Assembly: GCA_026985095.1 (NCBI GenBank)
Contig: JALSQW010000056.1
Location: forward strand, 133,144-197,143
Source of the DNA: Acidimicrobiia bacterium
GTDB lineage: Bacteria; Actinomycetota; Acidimicrobiia; Spongiisociales; UBA5794
Length of the DNA: 64,000 bases
Direction: 5' to 3'
This document shows, piece after piece, positions 5,969-15,135 of this stretch. How positions within the stretch are numbered: position 1 is the stretch's first letter; each line of letters starts with the position of its first letter. The position numbers were made by a program, and so were the translations under genes. The notes under the pieces are model-generated. The model saw only the letters and a list, made by a program, of their open reading frames with translations, was not told the origin of the DNA and did not search any database.

Positions 5969-7714
5969 ATGCGGCGCCCGGAATGGCGCTGGAGCGACCT
6001 CAGGGTCCTGACGGTGGGGTTCTTCCTCGTCGCGGCATGGATCGCCCTGGGGGTCCGCGTCTACCAGGTCCAGGCGGTCGACGCCGTCGAGTTCGCCCAG
6101 CGCGGGTTCGACCAGAGGATCAAGCACGAACGCATCGCCGCCAAGCGCGGCACCATCTACGATCGGGAAGGCGTCGAGCTGGCGGTCAGCGTCGTCGGCG
6201 CCGACCTCGTCGCCGACCCCAGTCTGATCGACGATCCGGTCGCCATCGCCTCGCTGCTCGACCCCGAGCTCGACATGGACCTCGACACCTTGACCGAGCG
6301 TCTCGGTAGGGACGGCCGCTACGCGCTCTTGGGATCGGCGCTTCGGCCGGAGGCCGTCGACCGCATCGAACAGATCATCGACGACAACGACATCGTCGGG
6401 CTCACGCTCGTCCCCCGGCCCGTGCGCGTCTACCCGTCGGGGCGCCTCGCCGCCAACGTCCTCGGGCTCACCCGCCTCGACGACGGCAGCGGGCTCGAGG
6501 GTCTCGAAGCCGGCCTCGACGACGTGCTCGTCGGCAAGGACGGCACCCGGATCGTCGAACGGGACCCCGGAGGTCGAGCGATCCCGCAAGGTCAGTTCCT
6601 CGTCGAACCCGCCCGCCCAGGCAGCGACGTCGTGACCACCATCGATCGACAGATCCAGTTCATCGCGGAGTCCGCAATCACCGAGGCCGTCGAGCGCACC
6701 GGGGCCAACTGGGGCACCGTCGTCGTGCTCATCCCCCAGACCGGGGAGATCCTCGCCATGGCCTCCGCCCCGGGCTTCGATCCCAACGACCGGCGCACCC
6801 TCGATCCCGACGCCATCGCCAATCGAGCGATCGCCGAGGTATACGAGCCCGGCTCTACCCTCAAGGTCATCACCATCGCCGGGGCGCTGGAGGAAGGTCT
6901 CGTGTCTCCGGGCACCGCGATCGATGTGCCCCAGCGCATCGAGATCGGCCCCAAGGAGTACTCGGATCCAAGCCGGCACGCCCCGAGCATGACCGTCGCC
7001 GACATCGTCAGGAAGTCGTCCAACGTGGGCACCATCGAACTCCAGCAGCTCCTCGGCAACGAACGCCAGTACGCGTACCTCGACGCGTTCGGGCTGGGGC
7101 GGGCATCGTCGATCGATTTCCCCGGAGAGCGACCCGGAACGCTCGAACACGTCTCCGACTGGTGCCCATCGACCTGCGGGCCGTCCGCTGCGATCGGGTA
7201 CGGCGTCGGTGTCACGCCCCTCCAGATGGCGTCGGTGTTCGCCACCATCGCCAACGACGGCGAATGGATCGAACCTCACGTGGTGGCCGAGATCGTCGAC
7301 GCCGATGGGGACACCATCGTCACCGAGCCGCGGCGGAGGAGGGTGCTGTCGGCCGAGACCGCCCGCCAGATGCGACAGATGCTCGAAGGGGTCGTCGCCG
7401 GGGGCACCGGGTACCGCGCCGCGATCGACGGGTTCAGCGTCGGCGGCAAGACCGGAACGGCCGAGAAGTACCTCCCCGAGGAAGGGATCTACTCCACCGA
7501 AGATCGGATGGCCAGCTTCGTCGGGATGGCGCCGATCGATCGCCCCCGGATCGTCGTGGCGGTGGTCCTCGACTCCCCGAGCGGGACCCTCGACGACGGC
7601 ACGGAACTCAAGTTCGGCGGCGCGTCCGCGGCCCCAGTCTTCGCCGTCGTCGCCGAGGCGACCCTCAACGAGCTCGGCGTCAGCCCCGATCTCCCCACCG
7701 ATACCGATGGGTGA
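5969..7714 (+). CDS. ftsI: Septal peptidoglycan transpeptidase FtsI (PBP3, class B)
   Basis: A 581-aa class B penicillin-binding protein that cross-links peptidoglycan at the division septum as partner of FtsW. There is one N-terminal membrane helix (~10-30, RVLTVGFFLVAAWIALGV), then the pedestal domain starting with the class B motif RGTIYDREG, then the transpeptidase domain. Catalytic motifs are S296-T-L-K, S350-S-N and K494-T-G-T, all in order with normal spacing. The length is typical. No PASTA domains are present, unlike some actinobacterial FtsI. The ATG is 2 nt after the small ORF, and the 3' end overlaps murE by 8 bp. Confidence 0.95.
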   Translation: MRRPEWRWSDLRVLTVGFFLVAAWIALGVRVYQVQAVDAVEFAQRGFDQRIKHERIAAKRGTIYDREGVELAVSVVGADLVADPSLIDDPVAIASLLDPELDMDLDTLTERLGRDGRYALLGSALRPEAVDRIEQIIDDNDIVGLTLVPRPVRVYPSGRLAANVLGLTRLDDGSGLEGLEAGLDDVLVGKDGTRIVERDPGGRAIPQGQFLVEPARPGSDVVTTIDRQIQFIAESAITEAVERTGANWGTVVVLIPQTGEILAMASAPGFDPNDRRTLDPDAIANRAIAEVYEPGSTLKVITIAGALEEGLVSPGTAIDVPQRIEIGPKEYSDPSRHAPSMTVADIVRKSSNVGTIELQQLLGNERQYAYLDAFGLGRASSIDFPGERPGTLEHVSDWCPSTCGPSAAIGYGVGVTPLQMASVFATIANDGEWIEPHVVAEIVDADGDTIVTEPRRRRVLSAETARQMRQMLEGVVAGGTGYRAAIDGFSVGGKTGTAEKYLPEEGIYSTEDRMASFVGMAPIDRPRIVVAVVLDSPSGTLDDGTELKFGGASAAPVFAVVAEATLNELGVSPDLPTDTDG

Positions 7715-9188
7715 GCGCGCCGTCTCGGTCGCCGACGTCGCCGCCCGCATCGCCGGCGCCAGGGTGGTCGGCTCCGGCGGGATCGTCCTCGACGGAGTGG
7801 TCCACGACTCGCGACACGCCGCGCCGGGCGACCTGTTCGTCGCGATCGTGGGGTTCCACACCGACGGACACGACCATGTCCCGGCAGCCATCGAGGCAGG
7901 TGCCGCCGCGGTCGTGGTCGAGCGCGAGCTTGCCGTCGACGTCCCCCAGATCGTCGTGCCCGATGCTCGGGTCGCTCTCGCCGCCGCCGCAGGCGCCGTG
8001 TACGGCGAACCGTCGACCGACCTGGCTGTCGTCGGGATCACGGGGACCAACGGGAAGACGACCGTCAGCTACATGGTGGAGTCGATCCTCGCCGCCGCCG
8101 GGCGGACCTCGGCGGTCGTCGGGACCGTCGGTGCCCGGGTCGCCGGGGAGGAGTTCCCGCTGGAGCGTACGACGCCCGAAGCCGACGACCTGCAGCGGCT
8201 CCTCGCCGCCGCGGTCGACCGCCACGCCTCCGCCGCGATCGTGGAGGTGTCGTCCCATGCCCTCGAGCTTCGGCGGGTCGATGGGGTCCGTTTCGCGATC
8301 GGTGCGTTCACCAACCTCAGCCGAGATCACCTCGACTTCCATCACACCATGGACGCCTACTTCGAGGCCAAGGCGTCGCTGTTCGTCCCCGAGCGCATCG
8401 ACCAAGCCGTGGTCTGCGTCGACGACGACGCCGGACGTCGGATCGCCGGGCGAGGTGCCGTCGAGACGATCACCGTCTCCATCCACGATCCCGCCGCCGA
8501 CGTCGTGGCCATCGACATCGCAGTGGAGAGCTCCGGCTCGTTCTTCGTGGCGGACCTCGACGGCTCGGGTCCGCTCCGCTTCTCGCTTCCCGTCACCGGC
8601 CGCTTCAACGTGCAGAACGCCCTCGTGGCAGCCACCATCGCGACGCTCCTCGGTATCGATCTGGCCTCGATCGCCGCGGGCCTTTCGTCTCTGCGAACCA
8701 TCCCAGGACGGCTCGAGCGGGTCCCGGGAGACCGTCACGTCGTCGTCGACTACGCGCACACCCCCGACGCGGTCGCGACCGTCGTCGCCGCTGCCCGAGA
8801 ACTCACCGACGCCAGAGTGATCGTCGTCGTCGGCGCCGGGGGCGATCGGGACCGGGAGAAGCGTCCGGAGATGGGTCGGGCCGCGGCGGCCGCCGACATC
8901 GCCATCATCACCTCGGACAACCCTCGGTCAGAGGACCCTGCTGCCATCGTGGACGCCGTCGCGCGAGGGGCACGGTCCGTTCCAGGGGCTGTCGTCGTCG
9001 ACGAGCCCGACCGCCGCACCGCCATCAGCCGGGCGATCGACATGGCGGGACCCGACGATCTGGTCCTCATCCTCGGCAAGGGACACGAGCGGGGGCAGGA
9101 GATCGGCGGCGTCGTCCATCCGTTCGACGACCGGGCGGTCGCCGCCGAGATCCTGGCCTCCGACGCCCACAGCGGAGCGGCACGATGA
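7707..9188 (+). CDS. murE: UDP-MurNAc-L-Ala-D-Glu:meso-2,6-diaminopimelate ligase
   Basis: A 493-aa cytoplasmic Mur ligase that adds the third residue of the stem peptide. The ATP loop GTNGKTT is at 113-119. The central domain has the carbamylated-Lys region (DYFEAKASLF) and HTPDA. The amino-acid-binding motif DNPR at 404-407 is the signature for meso-diaminopimelate rather than lysine, so the wall is DAP type. The start at 7707 overlaps ftsI by 8 bp and gives the standard length; much longer in-frame starts inside ftsI are shadows. The stop overlaps the murF ATG (ATGA). Confidence 0.95.
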   Translation: MGERAVSVADVAARIAGARVVGSGGIVLDGVVHDSRHAAPGDLFVAIVGFHTDGHDHVPAAIEAGAAAVVVERELAVDVPQIVVPDARVALAAAAGAVYGEPSTDLAVVGITGTNGKTTVSYMVESILAAAGRTSAVVGTVGARVAGEEFPLERTTPEADDLQRLLAAAVDRHASAAIVEVSSHALELRRVDGVRFAIGAFTNLSRDHLDFHHTMDAYFEAKASLFVPERIDQAVVCVDDDAGRRIAGRGAVETITVSIHDPAADVVAIDIAVESSGSFFVADLDGSGPLRFSLPVTGRFNVQNALVAATIATLLGIDLASIAAGLSSLRTIPGRLERVPGDRHVVVDYAHTPDAVATVVAAARELTDARVIVVVGAGGDRDREKRPEMGRAAAAADIAIITSDNPRSEDPAAIVDAVARGARSVPGAVVVDEPDRRTAISRAIDMAGPDDLVLILGKGHERGQEIGGVVHPFDDRAVAAEILASDAHSGAAR

Positions 9189-10537
9189 TCGCAACGAGCG
9201 GGCTGCGCTGGGACCTCGAAGCGATCGCCGCCACCGTCGGGGGCTCCGTGTTCGGAACCACGCCGATCCCCATCACGGCCGTTGAGATCGACTCCCGCCG
9301 AGTCGCCCCAGGATCGCTGTTCGTCGCCCTCCCAGGAGCCCGCGTCGACGGCCACGACTTCGTCGACGATGCCCTGGCGGCGGGCGCCGCCGCGGCGATC
9401 GTGCGGAAGGGTGCCGGGACGACCGCGGTCCCGCGCATCGAGGTCGGCGACACGATCGTCGCCCTGCGCGATCTCGCCGCGCTCCGCCGACGAGAGCTGC
9501 CTGTTCCGACCATCGCTGTCACCGGGTCGACGGGCAAGACCTCCACCAAGGAGCTGATCGCCGCGATCGTCGCAGGGTCGTGGGCCTCGCCCCGATCGTT
9601 CAACAACGAGATCGGCCTGCCGCTCACGGTGCTGGCGGCCCCCGACGACGCCACCGCGCTCGTCCTCGAAGTCGGATCCCGCGGGGCAGGCCACATCCGC
9701 TGGCTCTTGCCCGCCGCGGTTCCCGACGTCGCGGTCATCACCAACATCGGCCTCGTCCACCTCGAGACCTTCGGCACCCAGGCGGACCTCGTCGCCGCCA
9801 AGTGGGAGCTCGTCGAAGGCCTCGGCGACGGCGGGGTCGCGGTGCTCCCCGCCGGCGATCCTCGCCTCGCCGGGAGGTACGCCGGCAGGACGGTCACCTT
9901 CGGCTCGGAGGCCGGCGCCGACGTGCGCGTCGGGGACCTCAGCCTCGACGATGTCGCCCGTCCCCGGTTCACCCTCGACGTCGGCGGCCGGCGACGGTCC
10001 GTTCGGCTCCGGCTCGCGGGTGCCCACCACGCCATCAACGCCGCCGCGGCGGCGGCCGCCGTCGTGGCCTCCGGGCTTCCCATCGACCTCGATGCGATCG
10101 TCGCAGGGCTGGAATCGGCGGTCGGGCAGCAGTGGCGGATGCAGGTCCACCAGGGTCGGTTCGTCGTCGTGAACGACGCCTACAACGCGAATCCGACCTC
10201 CACCGAGTCGGCCCTCCGGTCCGTCGCCGCCATGGGCACCGGCCGCGTCGCCGTGCTCGGCGAGATGGCCGAACTCGGACCCGTGGCCGAGCGTGAGCAT
10301 CGCCGGATCGGCCGCCTCGTCGCCGAACTCGGCTACCGGACCCTGATCGCCGTCGGTGACGTCCACGGCATGGACCGAGCCGCCGGAGGAATCGCCATCC
10401 CCGTCCCGGATGCCGACGCCGCCTTCGCCGCCGCCGTCGACGTGCTCGCACCCGGCGACGTGGTCCTCGTCAAGGCGTCCCGCAGCGTCGGTCTCGAGCG
10501 ACTCGCCGACCGTCTCGTGGAGGAGGCGACGGCGTGA
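9185..10537 (+). CDS. murF: UDP-MurNAc-tripeptide--D-alanyl-D-alanine ligase
   Basis: A 450-aa Mur ligase that attaches D-Ala-D-Ala to the UDP-MurNAc tripeptide. The N-terminal domain contains EIDSRRVAPGSLFVALPGARVDG, the MurF/MurE-type UDP-substrate domain. The ATP loop is GSTGKTSTKE (~116-125). The central domain has EVGSRGAGHI and NIGLVHLETFG, and the C-terminal domain VNDAYNANPTSTESAL, a MurF hallmark. Length is normal. It is coupled to murE and to mraY by 4-bp overlaps. No atypical residues were noticed in the motifs. Confidence 0.95.
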   Translation: MIATSGLRWDLEAIAATVGGSVFGTTPIPITAVEIDSRRVAPGSLFVALPGARVDGHDFVDDALAAGAAAAIVRKGAGTTAVPRIEVGDTIVALRDLAALRRRELPVPTIAVTGSTGKTSTKELIAAIVAGSWASPRSFNNEIGLPLTVLAAPDDATALVLEVGSRGAGHIRWLLPAAVPDVAVITNIGLVHLETFGTQADLVAAKWELVEGLGDGGVAVLPAGDPRLAGRYAGRTVTFGSEAGADVRVGDLSLDDVARPRFTLDVGGRRRSVRLRLAGAHHAINAAAAAAAVVASGLPIDLDAIVAGLESAVGQQWRMQVHQGRFVVVNDAYNANPTSTESALRSVAAMGTGRVAVLGEMAELGPVAEREHRRIGRLVAELGYRTLIAVGDVHGMDRAAGGIAIPVPDADAAFAAAVDVLAPGDVVLVKASRSVGLERLADRLVEEATA

Positions 10538-11598
10538 TCTCCCTCCTCATCGCCTCGGCCATCGCCTTCGCCTTCACCATCTCGGTCACCCCGGCAGCCA
10601 TCCGAGCGTTCCGGCGCCACGACATCGGCCAGTTCATCCAGTCCGAGGTCGAGGGACACATGCACAAGCGCGGTACCCCGACGATGGGTGGGATCGTCAT
10701 CATCGGCGGCGCCACACTGGGGTACGTCCTCGGCCACTTCCGCATCTACACGATCGGTCACGGTTTCGAGCTCACCACCCGTCCCTTCGGGCACACGGCC
10801 CTCCTGGCGCTGTTCGCGTTCTTGGGTATGGGGCTCATCGGCTTCCTCGACGACTACATGAAGTACGCCAGGAAGGAGAACAAGGGCCTCTCGAAGCGAT
10901 GGAAGTTCCTCGGCCAGCTCACCATCGCGGCGCTGTTCGCCGGAGGAGCCGTGATGGCGGGTGCCAGCACCGAGCTGTCGTTCACGCGGCCCCTCGGGAT
11001 CGACCTGGGCCCGTACCTGTACTTCGGGCTCGTGCTGTTCATGCTCACCGCGACGGCCAATGCCGTGAACCTGACCGACGGTCTCGACGGCCTCGTGGCC
11101 GGCTCGGGAGCCCTCGTCTTCGGCGCCTACGTGCTCATCGCCTTCTGGCAGTTCCGCAACCCCGAGTTCTACGGGGTCCCCTCGGCGCTCGATCTGGCCG
11201 TCTTCGGAGCGGCGTTGTCCGGCGCCGCCCTCGGCTTCTTGTGGTGGAACGCCGCGCCGGCGAAGATCTTCATGGGCGACACCGGCTCGCAGGCCTTCGG
11301 CGGGGCGCTGGCGGCGCTGGCGCTGCTCACCAACACCGAGCTGCTGCTCATCCTCCTCGGGGGTCTGTACGTCATGGAGACCCTGTCGGTCATCGGCCAG
11401 GTCTTCGCCTTCCGGGTCTTCGGTCGGCGGATCTTCAAGATGTCGCCCATCCATCACCATTTCGAGCTGGCCGGATGGCCCGAGACGACCGTCATCGTCC
11501 GGTTCTGGATCCTGGCGGGGATCATGGTCGCCATCGGCGTCGGGCTGTTCTACGCCGACTTCATCACCGCCACCGACGGGGGAGTGTTGCTGCCATGA
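10534..11598 (+). CDS. mraY: Phospho-N-acetylmuramoyl-pentapeptide-transferase
   Basis: A 354-aa polytopic membrane enzyme (about ten helices) that transfers phospho-MurNAc-pentapeptide to undecaprenyl phosphate, forming lipid I. Family motifs: HMHKRGTPTMGG in the first cytoplasmic loop, the Asp pair in IGFLDDYMKY, NAVNLTDGLDGL with the Mg-binding Asp, FMGDTGSQAFGG, and the HHHFELAG loop near the C-terminus. The start is a GTG overlapping the murF stop (GTGA). The stop overlaps the murD ATG. This membrane step links the cytoplasmic Mur ligases to the lipid II branch encoded just downstream. Confidence 0.96.
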   Translation: MISLLIASAIAFAFTISVTPAAIRAFRRHDIGQFIQSEVEGHMHKRGTPTMGGIVIIGGATLGYVLGHFRIYTIGHGFELTTRPFGHTALLALFAFLGMGLIGFLDDYMKYARKENKGLSKRWKFLGQLTIAALFAGGAVMAGASTELSFTRPLGIDLGPYLYFGLVLFMLTATANAVNLTDGLDGLVAGSGALVFGAYVLIAFWQFRNPEFYGVPSALDLAVFGAALSGAALGFLWWNAAPAKIFMGDTGSQAFGGALAALALLTNTELLLILLGGLYVMETLSVIGQVFAFRVFGRRIFKMSPIHHHFELAGWPETTVIVRFWILAGIMVAIGVGLFYADFITATDGGVLLP

Positions 11599-12872
11599 AG
11601 GTCCTCGTCCTCGGTGCGGCGGTGAGCGGCCGGGCGGCGGCCGAGCTCTCCCGTCGGCAGGGTCACGTCACGGCGGTCTACGATCGCCGATCGGCCGCCG
11701 TGCGGCCGTTGCGTGACCGAGGGTTCGAGGTGCACTCGGGGAGCTGGAACGCCGGTCTCCTCCGCGGTGTCGACCTCGTCGTGGCGAGCCCCGGGTTCGG
11801 AGAATCATCGCCGCCGATCACCGACACCGCCGCGTCGGGCATCCCCCTGTGGGCGGAGATCGAGTTCGCCTCTCGGGCGCTCACCGCGCCGTACGTCGCG
11901 GTGACCGGGACGAACGGCAAGACGACCGTCACCGAGGCCCTGGCTGCCATGCTGGAACGCTCAGGCCGGCGCACCATCGCCGCGGGGAACGTCGGCACGC
12001 CCTTGGCGAGCGTCGTCGACCAGGAGTGGGACATCGTGGTGGTCGAAGCGTCGAGCTTCCAGCTCCGTTTCGTCGACACCTTCCACCCGTTCGCTGCAGG
12101 CGTCACGAACCTCGCCCCCGACCATCTCGATTGGCATGGCTCCTTCGAACGGTACGCCACCGCCAAGGCCGAGATCCATCGCAACATGGAAGGCGACGAT
12201 CTGTTCGTCTTCAACGCCGACGACGTCGCCGCAGCCCGCCTCGCGGCACGCGCTCGATGCCGTCTCCAGCCGGTCAGCGGCACCTCGGTTCCTCCCCACG
12301 GCATCGGCGTCGATGCCGGTGCGCTCGCCGTCGGGGAGCATCGGCTCCATGCCGGCACCGATGATCCGTCCTATCTCCTCGACCTGGCCGTCGCGGCCGC
12401 CCTCGCCATCGAGGCGGGCGCAGGCATCGATGCGATCGCGACCGTCGTGGAGGGGTTCCGGCCGGGAGCCCATCGCAGGGAACTGGTCGCCGACGCGGGG
12501 GGCATCCGATGGGTCAACGACTCGAAGGCCACGAACCCCCACGCGGCGGCGGCCGCCGCGGCCGCCTACCGGTCGGTCGTCCTGCTCGCCGGCGGGAAGA
12601 ACAAGGGCCTCGATCTGACACCGCTGACGCAGGTCCCCGCCATCCGGCGGATCGTCGCCTTCGGGGAGTCCGCCGGCGAGATCGCGGCGGCCGCTCCCGA
12701 GGTCGTGGACGTGGTCGACGACCTCGACGCGGCGATCGGCCTGGCGGAAGCGATCGCGCGCTCGGGCGACACGGTGCTCCTGGCGCCCGGGTGCGCCAGC
12801 TTCGACCAGTTCACGTCGTACGAGGAGCGCGGAGACACGTTCCGACGATCGGTACAGGAGAGGACACGATGA
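11595..12872 (+). CDS. murD: UDP-N-acetylmuramoylalanine--D-glutamate ligase
   Basis: A 425-aa Mur ligase adding D-Glu to UDP-MurNAc-L-Ala. The N-terminal VLVLGAAVSGRAAAEL is the Rossmann-like UDP-binding region. The ATP loop GTNGKTTVTEAL is near residue 105. NLAPDHLDWHGSFERY and INDSKATN-type motifs (here WVNDSKATNPHA) follow, then LLAGGKNKGLDL and LLAPGCASFDQF at the C-terminus, all standard MurD landmarks. Slightly short of the 440-450 aa norm but complete. Start and stop overlap mraY and ftsW by 4 bp each. Confidence 0.95.
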   Translation: MKVLVLGAAVSGRAAAELSRRQGHVTAVYDRRSAAVRPLRDRGFEVHSGSWNAGLLRGVDLVVASPGFGESSPPITDTAASGIPLWAEIEFASRALTAPYVAVTGTNGKTTVTEALAAMLERSGRRTIAAGNVGTPLASVVDQEWDIVVVEASSFQLRFVDTFHPFAAGVTNLAPDHLDWHGSFERYATAKAEIHRNMEGDDLFVFNADDVAAARLAARARCRLQPVSGTSVPPHGIGVDAGALAVGEHRLHAGTDDPSYLLDLAVAAALAIEAGAGIDAIATVVEGFRPGAHRRELVADAGGIRWVNDSKATNPHAAAAAAAAYRSVVLLAGGKNKGLDLTPLTQVPAIRRIVAFGESAGEIAAAAPEVVDVVDDLDAAIGLAEAIARSGDTVLLAPGCASFDQFTSYEERGDTFRRSVQERTR

Positions 12873-14053
12873 CCGGAAGGGTGAGCACACTCGGCTACGC
12901 GAGACGGCGGTCGGGGTCCAAGGCCGTTCCCCGCGCCGCCACGTTGGAACGCCGCGCCGTGCTCCTGGCCGTCCCGGTCGCCATGCTGCTCATCATCGGG
13001 CTGGGGGCGATGCTGTCGGCATCCTCGGTGGTGTCGATCCGAGCCACCGGCGACTCGTTGTTCTACTTCAAGCGCCAGGTCATGTGGGTGGGCCTCGGTG
13101 TCATCGCGTTCGCGGTGTCGGTGCGGATCCCCTACCGCCGATGGCAAGGCCTGGCCCTGCCCCTGTACGTCGCCACCATGGCGCTGCTCGTCCTGACGCT
13201 GATCGCCGGCGACCGCCGCAACGGCGCGGTCCGTTGGATCGAGGTCGGCTCCTTCACGATCCAAGCCGCCGAGTTCGCCAAGCTCACCACGTTGATGCTC
13301 CTGGCGGCGGCGCTCACCAAGAAGGAGCGGTGGCTCGGACACCTCATGCACTTCATGGCGCCGGTCGGCGCCATCTTGGGCATCGTCGGCCTGCTCCTGC
13401 TGGCCCAACCCGACTTCGGGAGCTTCATGCTCATCCTCGCCGCCGCCTTCGCGGTCATGCTCACGTCGGCCGCGCCGATCGGCTACGTCGCCGGTCTGGG
13501 CACCCTCGGGGTGATGATGGCGTCGATCCTCGCCTTCGGGGCGAACTACCGGCGGTCCCGCATCGATGCGTTCCTCGACCCGATGGCCGACCCGCTCGGT
13601 GCCGGTCATCAGGCGGTGCAGAGCCTGGTGGCGTTGGGGACCGGTGGCCTGTTCGGTGTCGGCCTGGGAGCGAGCCGAGCGCGCTGGTCGTTCCTCCCGA
13701 ACGCGCATACCGACTTCATCTTCGCCATCATCGGAGAGGAGACCGGTATGGTCGGCTCCATCCTGGTCATCGCCCTGTTCGCCATGTTCGCGGTCGTCGG
13801 CATCCGGATCGCCCTCGCAGCTCCAGATCGATTCGGGCGTCTCCTCGCCGTGGGGCTCGTTGCCCTCTTGAGCTTCCAGGCGATCGTGAACATCGGCGGG
13901 GTCCTGGCCGTCCTCCCGATCACCGGCGTTCCGCTCCCGTTCGTCTCCGCCGGTGGCAACGCCATGATGGTCAACCTGGCCGCGGTCGGGATCCTCGTCA
14001 ACATCGCCAGGGCCACCCGGGTCGCAGCCCGCGGCAAGGACGTTCGGTCGTGA
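12869..14053 (+). CDS. ftsW: Peptidoglycan glycosyltransferase FtsW (SEDS family)
   Basis: A 394-aa SEDS membrane protein with about ten helices, the septal glycan polymerase that works with FtsI. Visible landmarks: FYFKRQVMWVGLGVI early, the large loop with GDRRNGAVRWIEVGSFTIQAAEFAKL (catalytic Asp region and the PxE/QAAE motif), LLAQPDFGS, and the C-terminal LPFVSAGGNAMMVNLAAVGILVNI. The start ATG at 12869 overlaps the murD stop; a longer in-frame start inside murD is a shadow. The short basic N-terminus (~25 residues) is cytoplasmic. Coupled to murG by GTGA. Confidence 0.95.
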   Translation: MTGRVSTLGYARRRSGSKAVPRAATLERRAVLLAVPVAMLLIIGLGAMLSASSVVSIRATGDSLFYFKRQVMWVGLGVIAFAVSVRIPYRRWQGLALPLYVATMALLVLTLIAGDRRNGAVRWIEVGSFTIQAAEFAKLTTLMLLAAALTKKERWLGHLMHFMAPVGAILGIVGLLLLAQPDFGSFMLILAAAFAVMLTSAAPIGYVAGLGTLGVMMASILAFGANYRRSRIDAFLDPMADPLGAGHQAVQSLVALGTGGLFGVGLGASRARWSFLPNAHTDFIFAIIGEETGMVGSILVIALFAMFAVVGIRIALAAPDRFGRLLAVGLVALLSFQAIVNIGGVLAVLPITGVPLPFVSAGGNAMMVNLAAVGILVNIARATRVAARGKDVRS

Positions 14054-15135
14054 CCGTCGCCATCGCCGCAGCAGGCACGGGCGGACACCTCTATCCGGCG
14101 CTCGCCGTCGCCGATTCCCTCGTGACGGACCTCGGCGTCCCGGCCGACGAGATCGTGTTCTTCGGTGGCGATCGGATGGAGACGACGATGGTCCCGTCCG
14201 CTGGGTATCGGCTCGAGCAGGTCGACATCCGCGGCCTCGAGCGGTCCCTGTCGTTCGGCAACCTCTCGTTGCCCTTCGTCGTGCGACGAGCCGCCCACCG
14301 CATGGCGACGGTGATGGATGCCGCCGCGACGAAGGTGGTCGCCGCGTTCGGAAGCTACATCACCGTCCCCGCCGCGCTGGCCGCTCGACGGGTCGGCGTT
14401 CCGTTCGTCGTACACGAGCAGAACGCCGTACCCGGGCTGGCCAACCGGCTCGCCGCCCGGAGGGCGACCACGACGCTGGTCGGGTTCCCCCAGGCCGCCG
14501 AGCGTCTGAGGGGCGCCATCGTCGTGGGGAACCCGCTGCGCCGCGAGCTGGCCACGTTCGACCGGAAGGCGAGCCGCGCGGCGGCGCGTGGCATGTACGG
14601 ACTTGATCCGGAGGCACCGGTCGTCGGCATCCTTGGAGGGAGCCTCGGAGCGCGCATCCTCAACGAGCTGGCCGACCGGATCGCCACCACCAACGGTGGG
14701 AAGCTCCACGTCCTCCATCTCAGTGGCCGTCGCGACGCCGAACGGTTCCTCACCGCCTCGGCGTCGGTGGACACCTGGACGGTGGTCCCGTTCGAACCGG
14801 CGATGGACCGGTTCTACGCGGCGGTCGACCTGGTCGTGTCACGGGCCGGGGCGTCGACGATCTCGGAACTGGCCGTGACCGGCACGCCGGCGATCGTGGT
14901 GCCCTACGCCCTGGGTACCGCCGGTCATCAGGACGCCAACGCCGCCGAACTCGCCGCCGCGGGTGGGTGTGTGGTCGTTCCGGAAGGGGAGGTCGATTCG
15001 ATCCTCCCGCTGGTCGCCGATCTGGTGGTCGACGGTGATCGACTCGCAACGATGGGTGCCGCCGCCAGGTCGGTGGCGCGACCCGACGCAGCCCGCACGG
15101 TCGCTACCGTGCTCGCGGAGACCATCGATGGTTGA
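14050..15135 (+). CDS. murG: UDP-GlcNAc--lipid I N-acetylglucosaminyltransferase
   Basis: A 361-aa peripheral membrane GT-B enzyme that converts lipid I into lipid II. It has the N-terminal glycine-rich loop AAAGTGGHLYPALAV, GSYITVPAALAA, HEQNAVPGLANRLAA, the second-domain start VVGILGGSLGARILNEL, and the UDP-GlcNAc site VVSRAGASTISELAVTGTPAIVVPYALGTAGHQDANA, written here as separate adjoining motifs VVSRAGAST, ELAVTG and GHQDANA. GTG start overlapping the ftsW stop. The 3' end overlaps murC by 8 bp. Length and motifs are normal. Confidence 0.95.
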   Translation: MTVAIAAAGTGGHLYPALAVADSLVTDLGVPADEIVFFGGDRMETTMVPSAGYRLEQVDIRGLERSLSFGNLSLPFVVRRAAHRMATVMDAAATKVVAAFGSYITVPAALAARRVGVPFVVHEQNAVPGLANRLAARRATTTLVGFPQAAERLRGAIVVGNPLRRELATFDRKASRAAARGMYGLDPEAPVVGILGGSLGARILNELADRIATTNGGKLHVLHLSGRRDAERFLTASASVDTWTVVPFEPAMDRFYAAVDLVVSRAGASTISELAVTGTPAIVVPYALGTAGHQDANAAELAAAGGCVVVPEGEVDSILPLVADLVVDGDRLATMGAAARSVARPDAARTVATVLAETIDG